Positions 11,430-25,600 of a stretch of DNA of 64,000 bases are shown piece by piece. The notes below the pieces were generated by a model that saw only the letters and a list, made by a program, of their open reading frames with translations, was not told the DNA's origin and did no database searches. The position numbers and the translations under genes are program-made. The stretch covers positions 17,535,501 to 17,599,500 of the forward strand of contig CM065397.1 of NCBI GenBank assembly GCA_033060915.1, read 5' to 3'. Numbering within the stretch: position 1 is the first letter of the stretch; each line of letters begins with the position of its first letter. The DNA comes from Euryodendron excelsum. Taxonomy: Eukaryota > Streptophyta > Magnoliopsida > Ericales > Pentaphylacaceae.

Positions 11430-14400
11430 ATGGACAAGAGCTCTCCTTACAGGGAGGGCTTACCCGCCAGCTCGTCTACGAAAGCAGAGAAGCGATGGAG
11501 ATCAAAGGCTCTGCAGACGTCCAAGCCCTCCATCGTCATGGCCTTCTTCTCTTGCCTCGCTTGGCTCTATGTTGCTGGCCGGTCTGTATATGTATATATA
11601 TATAGATATATCTAATCATATATACGTGTCATTATTTATTGGTCGATAATGTGATGTTCTTTTTTGCTCATGCGTTCATATTTCAACATTTGTTGTTGGA
11701 TTATTAGATTGTGGCAAGATGCGGAGAACAGAACTTTACTGGCTAATCTTCTCAAGGAGAACGCAGACAAGGTTTATCTTTGATTTCCTGTTTGTTGCTC
11801 AGAAAATGTAGGAATCTAAGATGTGTTAAGATACTGAGTAGCTGTTCGATTTCGTTTTTTTGAAAATTACATTCTGATCTCGAATTGGACAAAGTAAAAT
11901 GGGGCTGCATTCCACTTTGAAAATATTATTTTTGGGTAAAATCACTGAAAAATGGGTGGGATTCAGGAATTTACAGATACGCATCCTTTTTGTGGACTCT
12001 TTCCTTTCCTTTCCTTTTCTTTTTCTAGTGAATAAATGAAGATCAATTAAAATGGCCAAAAAAGGGTGCACCCTCTGCACGCTCAAAGTATGGAGAAACA
12101 GAACTATATACCCTCCCCAAAATGGACTTCACTTATAAAATTTACTAAAGAACAGGAATAATCACGAAATTTGGCATACAGCCAAAAATGAAAACAATGA
12201 AGGCAAAGACCACTTAAAGCTTATGGATTGTGATCTCTTTTTTTGGGTACATTGAAGGGCTAAAGCCCTGGGGAAGGGGGAGGATGAGTCAAACCCATGA
12301 TCTCAATCATAGGTGGGGGCGCCACTACCAAAAGAAATGAAAATTTTCTATCACTTATGATTCTTCTGCTTCTTCTTTGTTGTTATTCTTCTAATGTTTG
12401 TGTTTTTGGTGTTAGAGACCTAAGGTTCTTACCGTTGAAGATAGGCTAATGGTCCTAGGGTGCAAGTATGTTTCTCCATCGTTCTTTTGTCTGTCTGCAT
12501 TGTCTATATTGAATATCAGTGTTCACAATCTGAGAGGATTATGAACACTATTATTGTTATGGAAATGTTACAGGGATTTGGAGAGGAGGATCGTGGAAGC
12601 TGAGATGGAATTAACTTTAGCAAAGAGTCAAGGTTATTTTAAAAATCAGTTGCAGAAAAGTGGCTCTTCTTCTGGGAAAAGGCTTCTCGCTATTATTGGT
12701 GTGTATACTGGATTTGGGAGCCGGTTGAAGCGAAATGTTTTTAGAGGGTCTTGGATGCCAAAAGGTCAGTGTATTGTGATGATGCCTTTAATTGAAGATG
12801 AATTGCAAGCATAATCTGTGAAAGCGTGAAAGAGATTTAGGCGAAATCAATATGACGCCCTGCCTTCTTTTTTTTCTTCTCTTTATTACGATAATAGACA
12901 AATTGGTTTTTGTCAAAGCGTAGATACAATATTCTCAATTGAACTTAACCAAGAGCCTTGTTTTTTTAAAATTCTAACTCCCAGCATATCTTTTGTCACA
13001 CTCCCAATTCATAAACTTTTGGTTTGTCCTTCCGTACTTGTAATCTTATCATCAATTAAAAAAGGGCCATTCCCCAATGCTGGTCCCCAATATTTGAAGG
13101 TGTTGGGAGGGTTAGACTAAATAGAGACTTGACCTTTGGCATAACATGCACAAAGTGGTTGCTCTCTGATGTTCACGCGCAGCCTGAACTTTAAGCAATT
13201 GAAAGAAGGGGAGAAAAATTAGTAGAGGGTACATGGCTAGTCTTCAGCTGTAACCTTATTGTAATATGATCAAGTCATCCTAAGGGCTTCATTATCTTGT
13301 CCTTACCTCTTAGTGCTTTGTACTTCTAGTCCTCAAACTAGTTCCAAGCAAAAGTTTAGGAGATGGCTAAAATTAGGAGAATTGTTTTTTCTACATCTTC
13401 CCGTAGAATTCCAATAGTGGTACCCTATCTTTGTTTTCCACATTTCTACCCTTCTTAACTGTACTCAACAGTCACATCAGATAGTTTGTTTTATCCCTTT
13501 GATAACCAACTCTTAATGCTCAGTGGCTGTCTAGCTACTATCCTAACTATTGAATTCTTTAGAACATCACTTTAAATAGTTGTCCATTCTATTAGAATTG
13601 CTAATGTAACAAGGACACTGGTAATTGAATCTTGTCAAAGTGTATTCTTTAGAACATGTATTCTTGTCAAAGTGTATTCTTTAAAGTGATTTTCTATTAG
13701 TTGTCCGTTCTTTAGAACATCACATACTATTTAAAGTGATGTTCTAAAGAATTCAATGGTTAGAATAGTACCTAGACAGCCACTGGAAATTTCAAAGTGT
13801 ATTCTTCGGGAGATCACTTTATAGAATAGTGGCTGTCTAGCTATTGGTTTTTGTCAAAGCGTATTCTTTAGAACATCACTTTAAAGAAGACACTGGAAAT
13901 TCGCAGTATGTGATTTTGTACACCACCACATGTAACAAGGACACCAACATGGTCATCAGTATCTGCATTTTTAAACTAGTTATACTGAGCCTTCAATGTA
14001 TATCTGAAAGACAATTGAGCTTTGGCTGCATTGCTTCTCTCTATACTTACGTATTGAGACAAGACGAGATTAATCTGGTCCTGTGACTGCATAAATGTTG
14101 ACACTAAAGGTGTGACATAAAATTGTAGGCTTGTTGCAGCAGTTGCACTCCTATGTGGTCAAAACCTGTCCCGAAGTTGTAGTGCCTGTTATTTTCAGTT
14201 TAAATATTTTTATTTTTGAAGCTTAATAAGTGAATATGATAAAATTGCAAAAACCTGTTTTCTTTAGCCATTTTGAGTTGTTACTTGACCCATGTTATTA
14301 GAAATGCAAGAGAATTACTTTTAATATTTCCCCAAAATGGTCCATCTTCAGGAGATATTTGAAAAAACAATTTTCCAACATGTTCTGTCGAAGGCCGTGC

Positions 14401-17400
14401 CTTTTTCTTTTCTTTTCTTCATTTTTTCAGTCAGTTTTCTAAACATGCCTCATCATATACCTGTTGTCTCCTTATTCTCTCCACCCTCTTTTGCAATCAA
14501 ATGTTCCTTATAACAGATACAGTTACTTAGGAATGATACAAACTAGGCATTTAGGAGCTTTAGCATTTCTCCTGTAATTTTTAAGCCATATACTGTCTAA
14601 AATGCAATTTTCTGGGACATTGTAATTACTAGGTTATTATTGGATCTAAATAGCTTTTTTATTGGTGAATTTATTCAGAACTGATAAGGATTCATGAGCA
14701 AATCTTTTTTTTGTTTGCTATTTTGTTATTTTTATTTTTATTTTTTTGTTGGGGGTGGGGGGCTATTTGTTAGCTTTTATGAGCTACTTTTAATTACACA
14801 TTTCTTAATTGCCATCTGTGACACCCAGAAAGGAAAAAAAGGATAATACAAAAAAGATGACTCTAATGTCATCTACATTGTTTGTGATATGTTTGGGCTT
14901 CATTGGTTTGGCGAAAATTCGCAAATGTTTAGTCATTTACAATAATTGAATAAATGCATGGTATGCGGCCCCAACTTTGTTGGTTTGGTTGAAAAGTTTA
15001 AACATATTGTTCAAGGACTTATTGCAACATGGTGCTTTAGAGTGCTATACCAATTTTATTGAGAGTCGTATCGTAAGGTCTCCGCTATCCCCTTTAAGTC
15101 CTTTTACTGGTGTGAAACCGTTGATGGTAGTCTCTACAATATGATAATGAGTTTGTTTGTTGATGCTTTGTGTGCGTCATGCGTGCACCAATTGATAGCT
15201 CCACCAAGTGGACCAAGTGGTTGAAGATATTGATGACTTAGTGATGATGCAATACTCTTATGATGGGCCATCTTATATGCTCATGATTATAGCTGATTAA
15301 AAGATTCTTTTAAATCAAACCTTACCAACAAAGATGAAATCCTTGGGAGCATGACAAGATGTCTGATGCTCCAAATGAAAACTACATTTGTAATCTTCTA
15401 TTTTTAACAAACCCAGAAGTTATTTTAGTAGGAATTACATTTAAACAAAGCTAGAAATTCTTTCTTAGATATTTGTTCTCTGCATTATACATTAGTCTGT
15501 TTACATCATTTGTATTGTGATCCAAATTATGTGTACTTAAATATAGGATTGAAGTCCTTTTAAGAGATTTGTATAGATGATCTAGTTTAAGTTATAGATT
15601 GAAGTTTGGAGTTGACATGGAAGAAATGTTTTTCCATTGTGGGCATGCCACTGCCATTCATAGTTTTTAATCTTGGTAAATCTTTTGGGTTATTAGTAAC
15701 AGCTATATATAATGGCTACGAAACATGGTATACTGGTTTTCTGTTGGTACATGAAGGATTTCTTTGCATTCATTCTTTCTTTCTTCTTCAAACAACCATA
15801 GCCAATGTGGGTGGAAAGATGAAGAATTACAACTAAAGAGGAAGGAAACCTGCATTTACATTGTGATTCTACGCTTGTACCTTTATATGAATGAAGACAA
15901 TATGTCCAATTGATCAATTATGTGCTTTTGTACCTATGGCTATGGATAGGTTTTAATTTACATTTCCAAAAATTTCATGGATTTTCAAGTTTTTGTTATT
16001 TCCTTTATGTCTCTGAGAGGTTTTGTTATGCCTTTTCCTTTTTTGATAAATTAATTTCTTATTCAGAACAACTGAAAGTAAATACTTTGAAGCTTTGGCA
16101 TTCACTTATCGTGCAGGCTTTTTTTTTTTTTTCTTTTTACAAGTTTTGCATGTGAATTCCCCTGGTTTTTGCAGGTGATGCTCTGAGAAAGCTTGAAGAA
16201 AGGGGAGTGGTCATACGTTTTGTGATTGGTCGGAGGTTCTCCCACTTACTTTAACCTGTGTTGTGCTAATCTAATTCTAATGCTCTACTAAGTTTTCTTG
16301 GTTTGATACCTTTTAGGATTTTCATTGCTACTCTTGTTTTGGCTACTACTACTAGCTGGACAAATTTCTTGTTGTACCTTGATAACTTTGAAATTGGCAG
16401 TGCTAATCGAGGTGATAGCTTGGACCGCAATATTGATGAGGAAAATAGCCGGACAAAAGATTTCTTGATACTTGTAAGTTATTGAGTTTAGTGTTCCACG
16501 AGAAAAATACTTCGGTCTTTTACCTTGACTTGAATGGTTGAACATATGGCTATTTTTTTTAGTATAATGTTATATTCAATACTTCTGACATCCTTAGAAA
16601 TATTTTTGAAAACAAATTGGTCTCATGATTATGCTTATTTTGATATATATGCTGGGAATATAATATTATTAGGTAAACTTCAAAATATTCATGATAAAGA
16701 AGTATTAGAAATAAAAATGTTGATGGCGGTATATATATTTTCGACTTTACTAGTTTATTACCTTTTTGTTTGTAGTTCTTGGACTTTACAAACATGCAAA
16801 GCATAGAATTTTACCATGCATCCTTTTTTATTTATTAGGAAGGTCATGAGGAGGCTCAAGAGGAGTTGCCCAAGAAAGCAAAATTCTTCTTTAGTAGTGC
16901 AATTCAAAATTGGGATGCAGATTTTTATGTAAAAGTTGATGACAACATTGACCTTGATCTTGGTAAAATTTTACGTTTTATTTGCCTGTGTAGAATATCA
17001 GAACTTGCATAATTTCTGTTCATTTGTTTGAACTTATGAAATTATATTGTTTTTGCTCTATGCTGGCCTGCCAGATGGGTTAATTGAACTTCTTGAAAGC
17101 CGGCGTGGTCAAGATAGTGCTTACATGGGATGCATGAAGTCTGGAGATGTGGTAACTGAAGAGTAAATACTCTTATCATGTCTTAGTTCAACACAATTTA
17201 TGTCACTTTCACTGGTTATGTGCCTAATATATAAGCAGTATAGCCCTCATATGATGCTTATAAATACCAATTGAAATTGGATTTCCTCAGCTCGTGACAG
17301 TGGTCTTAAGGGTTCATTGTTGCATAAGATTTGAATTACATGCAGTTTCTCTCCCTTCCCAGACAACTCCCCATGTTGCGATTGGCTTCCAGGGGCAGGG

Positions 17401-18143
17401 AGTGTCCTTTTGGTGTTCCCTATGTATTGACACATTTTATTTAAGTACCTTCTAAAGTGGATTATGCTTGATAATCTATAGCTTGTGCACATTTAAATGG
17501 TTATATTGTTGTAGTTTGTTAGTGACATGTTGGTTGCACTACATGGTATTTTGATGCATGGAATCTCAGAGCATGAGTGGGTTTTGAATTGAGATTAGGG
17601 GTAGGGTGTGGCCTCTTGGTGGTTCATATATACATGTGTATTGCGCAACAAGGAGGATGAAGGCTATTACCTTTTTCATCAGAATGGGGACTTAACTAAA
17701 ATTATGTAAAAGTTGTATCTAATATTTAAGTTATCTGGAGAGAACTATTTACTTTGTAGAAGAGTTATTGAATAATATATCTATCTAAACAGTATTTTTA
17801 ATACAATCTATTTGCTGAATTTTGCAATAAGATTGTTCTTTTCCCGTATTGTTTGTAATTGCTTAGATAAGATAAGTCAGTTGGGGGCTTTTAGTGATAG
17901 ACTTGAGATGTTGGCCCAAGTGAACTTTGAGTCTTATGAGGATGATTTCATGAATTTGTGGTTCTAGAGTAGGGCGGCAGTGTCCTCTCATGTAGAAGAT
18001 TGTTGCAAGTAAGTTTCGGTGTAAAAAAAGTATTGGCTATTGTGAGCAACCGTAAGGGTTGTGGATGTGATGTATACCCTCTGGGAAGTATGGTAATCAC
18101 TCAATGATTGCCAAACCAGTAGGGGAGCAGAAGGAAGAGAGTT

Positions 18144-18189
<46 letters not shown>

Positions 18190-19554
18190 GGACAACTTGT
18201 GTATTGATGTCTACTGATTGAAGTAAGGATGGTGTCGTTTATGAAGATGATGGGTGTTTGATGATTGAAGTAGGATGGTGTCCTTTATGTAGGTGATGGG
18301 TGTTTATGATTGAAGTATGGATGGTGTCCTTTATGAAGATGATGGGTGTCTGATGATTGAAGTAGGATGGTGTCCTTTATGTAGGTGATGGGTGTGTTTA
18401 TGATTGAAGTAAGGATGGTGTCCTTTAATAGGTGATGGGGCACAGGAGGGAGAGCTAACCCTTGATGTGCTTGACAACTCTTCCATGTAAGCCACCGGCG
18501 GTCAACTCTATCACTAAGATCTAGGTAGGATTCAGCTTAGCAATACAAAGCCGCCCACGTTAAATTCCTTTTTTCTTCTCCTTTGTAATGTCTTTATCTC
18601 AATGTATTACAGTGACTATGGAGATCTATCTCTCTCTTGTAAGACAATATAAGGGGCAAGTCCCCTCTGAGGGAGGAACTAGCACCTTGAAAAACTCATT
18701 AACCCTAGCCTCCTGACCACAAGTCCCTGATAGTCCCTCACAGGGTCATGATTGCCTAGAGATGTCATAATCACGTGACACATTGAGGGGTGAGTGTTTT
18801 GGCTCTACTTGAGATCTAAGGAGTGGAGCACACATAGCGGAGCACACATAGCATTTGGAGATATGCACCTATAGGAGTGGTGCCCAATGGTGGAGAGTCC
18901 CTTTCAGAGTTCCTTGACTAGGCCGAGGGAGGGAGTCCCAGTGCTCCCACTCGAGAGGCTTTGGAGCTTCCCTCTAGTCGGGTTTTGGGACTAAGGTACT
19001 GCATGTGTTAGCCTGGCCTGATTTGAAATGGTGATGCCTTGCCTGCTTAGGTGACCAGCGGAGGAGTTGATGTGGGCTGTAACCCAGATACCTACAGCTA
19101 TGAAATAGCATCATGAACAATACTTGATGATATTTATTTTTATTTGTGTGATGGGATAACATTGCAGGTCTAATAACTGCTAGAGACTATGTAAAAAGAG
19201 AACAATAGATACTACCTGGAAAATAATTAGCATCAAGAGAACTGAAGTTGACCCTTCTGAACTGACCAACTGATGAAAGGAACTTTTAGTGGAGAAAAGG
19301 AAATTTCTTTAATCCATTTGAGAACATCTTTAAATTGACTATTTGGTATCTAGAGATTATACTGGCGGTAAGACAACACAACACTATAGCGTGTATGGTG
19401 AAATTCAGATTCATGTTGTATGCAATTGATTGCTCAATTATTTATGATTTGTACTGTTCAGTCTATATTTTGTAGGCGAAATTCAGATACATGTTGTATG
19501 CAATATATTGCTCAATTATGTATTTATTGGACTCTTCGGTCTATATTTTCTTAG

Positions 19555-19613
<59 letters not shown>

Positions 19614-22600
19614 GAAATTATATCATATATTTGTAGCATAAAGAGTTTGATGAGCTTTTCTTTTCCTTTCATGACATGTAAACCACAACCTGCTTTGAAC
19701 ATGACCACTTCCAGTTGAACCGATGAGGATGGTTGTAAAAGAATAAAGAACTGCCTATAATATATATATATGTTATGTATGTATACACATACATTTATAT
19801 AAATAAGTGAGATCTGCCTTTGTTGATGAACATGACCACAGAGTTGCATCTTGGCATTAGGGTCAGGGTTTAAGGGTTAAAACTTGTTCTCTAAACTTAG
19901 GACAAACAAAGAAATGTTTTGCTAAGGAATTTTCATATTGCGTGAATGCACCGGTCATAAAATGCACAGAAAGGAATATTTAGCCTACATTAAAAACATT
20001 TGAATTAATGTATGAATACCTCAAAAACAGTTTGTGTAACCTTTCATGTTAAGATGAAAAGATGTTTTATTCATTACTTAGCTTTATGCTTCTACGTCAC
20101 CGTAGCAATGTCCAAGATGTCCTCCAAACCTCTGTGGTTCCTTCAGTGATATGGTTTCTTTTTCCATAGTGTTAATAGTCCATTTATGGTTGATTGCATA
20201 TTTGGTATGTTGCATTTATTATATACTGCTTCCAGAAAAATCTGGAAAAGTTCTTTAAAAGAATTCTATATTGATTACAAATTCTAGCATATCAATAATG
20301 CTTTCTGTGTGTGTGCATTTTATGGTTGCATCTCTGGCATTAATGTTCTATGGTGTGTAGTGTGTACTGCTACTTAAACTGGGTTGAAAGCTTTTTGCAT
20401 TTAAACCTGAAAGCAGTTTTATTGTAGCCGTTATTGGTTCACTATTTCAGCATCCAAATTTGTTGGTGGATTTTCAGGGGAAAGCCATGGTATGAACCTG
20501 AATGGTGGAAATTTGGGGATGAGAAATCGTAAGTAACTAGCTGATGGATGAGAACAGTGCTAGATGTACACTGATTATATTTGTACTGGATTTTGTGGAT
20601 CTTATGTGTATTTGACTACTGGTTGCAGATTCCTTGTTGGTATCTCCTAAATTAATTGCTTTCTCATTTTCCAGTGCTTATTCCCTGTTTGCCTTTTTAA
20701 TTGGCAAGGAACCTAGGGAAAGGAAATGATATTTGGGTCTAAAAATTTCTTTTTGATTGCCAGATTGAATGGTATGGTTTATGGGTGAACATTTACATGT
20801 GTAGACAACTAAACTATGGCAATGTCCCCATCATAGGAAAGGGCTGTAGGTGATGACGCAGAGAGGAGGCTGGCAGCGGCCATGACCCCTCCAACCCTTT
20901 TGACATTCCTATATGTATATCTAAGAAGTACAAATATAGACACGAGACATGGGACACGAACATGACACGGTGCGGATATGTTGACACGACAATTTTAATA
21001 AAATAAGGACACAAACGTGGAGGGGACACAACAACAAATAATATACATGAAAATAGCGAATTATTCATTTTTTATGTTGCAAATATATTTATATCTTGTT
21101 ATATTAAAATACTAATTTTCACATTTTGTATAGTGGAATAGAAGTGTGTCATAATTTCCATTTTAAAAGACTCCATTCCCAAACAGAAGTTTTAGGCTTT
21201 AGGGTTCCTAGAATTAGAAAGTCTAAATTATAAATCAACATTATTGTGATTTAATCATTTGTCCTAAGTTTATTTCTTCAAATTTGCTCCAAAACTTATA
21301 GGTGTTTTATGCATGTTAAGCAATAGACGTCTGTCAGCAGCCACCCCCCCCCCCCCCCCCCCCCCAGTGTCCGAATTGAAAAATAATGCCATATGTTTGG
21401 ACATGTGTCTGACACTTGATGGGGCATGTCCGACGAGTATTAGTGCCCAACACGAACACAACACTTTCTTAGAAGTGTCCATCCTCGTTAGATGTATATT
21501 CTAAGCTCAAGATATTGGAATATTCATATTACCATGTTGGCACCCTCAAAAATTTTAAATTTGATAGCAGCCTCAAAGTTCTTGTACAAGTTACCCATAT
21601 ACATAGTTGGTATCCCTATAGAACTAAAAAATCAGCCGTTACATAATGATAACTACATAGGACACTTCCATTACGGTCTTTTTGTAACAACACTTTCTTA
21701 AAAGTTTCCATTCTTGTTAGATGTATATTATGAGTTTAAGCTATTGGAATATTCATATTAACATGTTGGCACCCTCAAATTTTTTTAAATTCGATAGTAG
21801 CCTCAAAGTTCTTATACAAGTTACCCATATACATAGTTGGTATCCCTATAGAACTAAAAATCGGCCATTACATAACAATAATGATAGAGGGCGCTTCCAT
21901 TACGATCGTTTTGTAACGGGGGATTTCAAGCCAAACCAATTGCACCAATTACATTGTCGTAGCGCATTTGTAATGGCCGTTATGACAACCGTAATGTTTG
22001 TTACGGACCATTACACGTACATTTGAACCCTAAATCTCTCTGTAACAATTTTTTCTCCAGTGATCAATGGTGTTGACAGTGCTTCGATCAAAAGAGAGGA
22101 GAGGATCCACGATGTTAACGGCGCCTCAATCGGAGGGGAGGAGAGAAGAACCCAGGTGGAGGCAATTGGAGAGGCAATATGAGAGTAAATGGGTTTTCTG
22201 GTTTTGTAGAAAAAAAGAGAGGGGAAGGGAAGGCCAAAAGGGGCAGAGGAAAGAGAGGGAGAGAGAAACGAAAAGAGAGTAAAGGGGGTTTTCTGGTTTT
22301 GTAGAAAAAAAGAGGGGAAGTGCAAGCCGGAAGTGACGGAGGACAGAGAGGGAGAGAGAAACGAAGGGCCATACTAAAATTAAATAAAGGAGAGTGTCCG
22401 AGGGATCGTAAGGGTAATTTTTTTTTTTGTTGAAGAGAGGTGGGGTTTTAACTCTGGTTATATTTATTTTCTTTGATATGGCTCGAGGAAGTTTGTCTTT
22501 TGGGCTTGCCGGTCAAGTTTTTCATTTTGTGATGGAATGAAACTTAAGCATTTTTATTGCACAATAAATATAATATATTATATTTATACATAAATTCATT

Positions 22601-25600
22601 AAACAATAAATATGCATATTGCATATACATATACAGTTACTAAAATTAATCTAAAATTATTTAAAATAATAATATAAATGATAATGGAGTTAAACTATGC
22701 ATAACAACAAATTTTATAGGAATTTGTGAAAAAATTCACAACTTCGATAACTGCGTCTTGTTACGTAACATCTGTGACTCTCGCATCTGTTACATCGCGA
22801 CCGCGTTCGCATCTTGCTACGCGACCGCGATTTCGTTTTACTAAGTAACCTACATTATTGGAAGAATGAATTAATCAATCTTACCATACCAAGATTTACT
22901 CAGTTATCTATTTGTAGCTTCAAGCTCACCGACCTCATGAAGTTTCTATGTGACCACAAGTACTTAGTGAAATTGTTTTTATCAATTTTACTTGATAATT
23001 GTTGAATGTTTTCATGGGAGAATGTAGTGCATGTGTCCGCATTTGCTTCTCTGCTATTGGACCTTGCTACAAGGGCTGTCTTTGTGTATAAGCTTGCCAA
23101 GCTTGTTATATAGAAAAAAATACAAAATGCCATTTCAAACGTCTTGGGAACGATAAAGCCCCTTGATAACCATATCTATTGAAGTCTAAGAAATCAAATC
23201 ACAACTTGATCACCTGAATAATATCTTGACTAGTTACCTTGTGGTAATTTCTATTTTTATAATTTTATATTACGGGAGAAAATCATATCTTGACTAGTTA
23301 CCTTGTTGTGATTAGGGATTTTGTATTAAATTGGTTAGCTGCATAGTACGGGAGAAAATCATATATGGACGATTTGAGTAGACTGTTCGTGCCTTAACAA
23401 AGTCAATAAAAGGTGATGTAGTGAAAGAGGATTCAAAGAAAGAAAATGGTAACAATTATCTTCTGGTCTATTTTCTAAGTATTATTTGTTGTGATGGGGG
23501 ATTTTGGATTAAATGGATCAGTTGCACTAAAGGAGGAAAGCAGATATGAAAGATTTGAGAAAGAGAGTGTTTGCGACTTAAAAAAATTGGTCAAAGATGA
23601 TGTTTCCTTTAAGAAGCTGAAAGGGGAGTTAAGAAAGGTAATGGTAACATCAACTGACCAATTTAATAAAAATGATAACATTTGTATGTCCACGCCTAAA
23701 AACTTGGTAATATCAGCTTTGCTGATAAATGATAACATTTGTATACCAATTTTTTAAGTTGCAAACACTCTCTTCCTCAAGTCTTTCATATCTTATTTCC
23801 TCCTTTAATGCAACTAACCCATTTAATCCAAAATCCCCCATCACAACAAATAATACCTAGAAAATAGACTAGAAGATAATTATTATCATTTTCTTTCTTC
23901 AACTCTTTTTGCGCAATATGATAACTTCGTAAAAGCGCAGACAGACTCCTCAAATTGTTCATATCTGTTTTCTCCTATAATATTCAACTGACCAATTTAA
24001 TACAAAATCTCTACTCACAACAAATAATATAGAATTATAAAATTATAAATTACCATAAGATAAAAGGGTCAGGATACTATTCAGACGATCAAGTTGTGAT
24101 TTGATTTCTTGGGCTTGAGCAGATATGGTTGTCAGGGGCTTTATTGTCTCCTAGGGCGTTCGAAATCGCATTCTATATTCTCTTCTGAGTAGCACGAGTG
24201 GCAAGCTTATACATAAAGTCGACAACAGAGAATCAAGGTTGGACTCTTGCACTACCTTCTCTAAAAACATTCAACAATTATTGAGTGAAATTGAAAAAAC
24301 CAATTTCCCCAGGTATTTACGGTCACATAGGAACTTTATGAAGTCGGCGAGCTTGAACCTGCAAACAAATAATTGAGCAAGTCCTTGTATAGTAAGATCG
24401 ATCGGTTCATTCGTTCAATAATATAGGTTACCTAGTACAAGTAAATTGCGGACGCGGTTGCGGTGTAACGGAAGAGGGAGTCACGGATTTTATGTAACGG
24501 GACTTGGTTATCACGTTTGTGAATTTTTTTTTAAATTAAAAAATCCCCATAAATTTTTTTGTTATGCATAGTGTAACTCCATTATAAGTAATATTTTTGT
24601 TTTAAATGATTTAGATTATTTTTATAAAATTTATATGTACATTTAATATACATATTTATTGTTTAATGAATTTTTATATACATAGTATATTTATTGTGCA
24701 ATAAAGAATGGTCGAGTTTCATTCCATCATGAAGTGAAAAACTTGAGTGGCAATCCCAAAAGACAAACTTCCTCTAGCCATTTGGAAGAAAGTTAATATA
24801 ACCAGAAGTTAAAACCCTATCTCTGATAAGTTCCCTCTGATGTTCTCTATCTAGTTTTTGTATGGCTTTTTGTTTCTCTCTGTCCTTTGCCACTTCCGGC
24901 CTGCACTTCTCAGTTTTTTTCCCCTACAAAACCCTCTTTGCTCTCGTATCTGTCTCTCCAATGGTCTCCCCCTGGCTTCTCCTCTTCGCTGATTGAGGCG
25001 TTGTTAACATTGTGGATTAGGGTTGTACATCCGTAACAGACGTTACAGTCGCCGTAATGGACGTGTTATGGCAACATAATGGCCGCACCCCTAGACAAAC
25101 CCTCCCATATTTGTTAGAACAACATTGATCACCTGAAACGTCCCAGCACACACTAAATTAGGAGCATACGGTAGAGTGTAATATTTTCTGCACCAATGTC
25201 AACACTGTGATGCATGATCAGAGTGTGCAATGTAGATGAATGTGTTGACAATAGTTTTCACTCTCTAACTAAGGTGAAAGGAGGAATTTAATAGTGACTT
25301 AAGCCATGTGAGGGCCTTATTCTCAGAAAAAGGGACCTTATTCCTTGGGAAGGTTAAATAAGGTAGGCTTTAATCACTTTCTGAAATGGAGCATTTAGAG
25401 CTAATCGTGCTAAATTACTGATGGTGGTTTCTTTTGAATGGGAGTTGATGTGGCTCGTGAGAATTTGCAAAATATCATCCAATTGGGTAGTAGGTTTTCC
25501 TTATTTTGAATGTTGTGAATTGTCTACTGAAGTTGCTTCTAAGTTGCTGATTATTTATTACAATAATGACTGAGGACAGGATAGCAATTTCATTTTGTTA

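Larger units (their letters stand above)
17163..20477. other. intron 8 of the HPGT gene (3.3 kb)
   Basis: It holds a GA microsatellite (18150-18184), a 45-47-bp minisatellite (18215-18439), a 78-bp tandem duplication (19400-19552) and a CT microsatellite (19555-19609). The stretch 18440-19130 is relatively GC-rich and looks like an old transposon fragment, but I could not classify it. Confidence 0.75.

Noticed and set aside
22067..22372. Opposing frames in the left arm of the palindrome
   Set aside because: Low-complexity Arg/Glu or Leu/Pro/Ser sequence from a GA-rich stretch, with no matching open frame in the right arm.
23491..23757. 88-codon frame over the palindrome loop
   Set aside because: It reads into the inverted arm, has no domain, and is mirrored by an antisense frame, as expected of a repeat.
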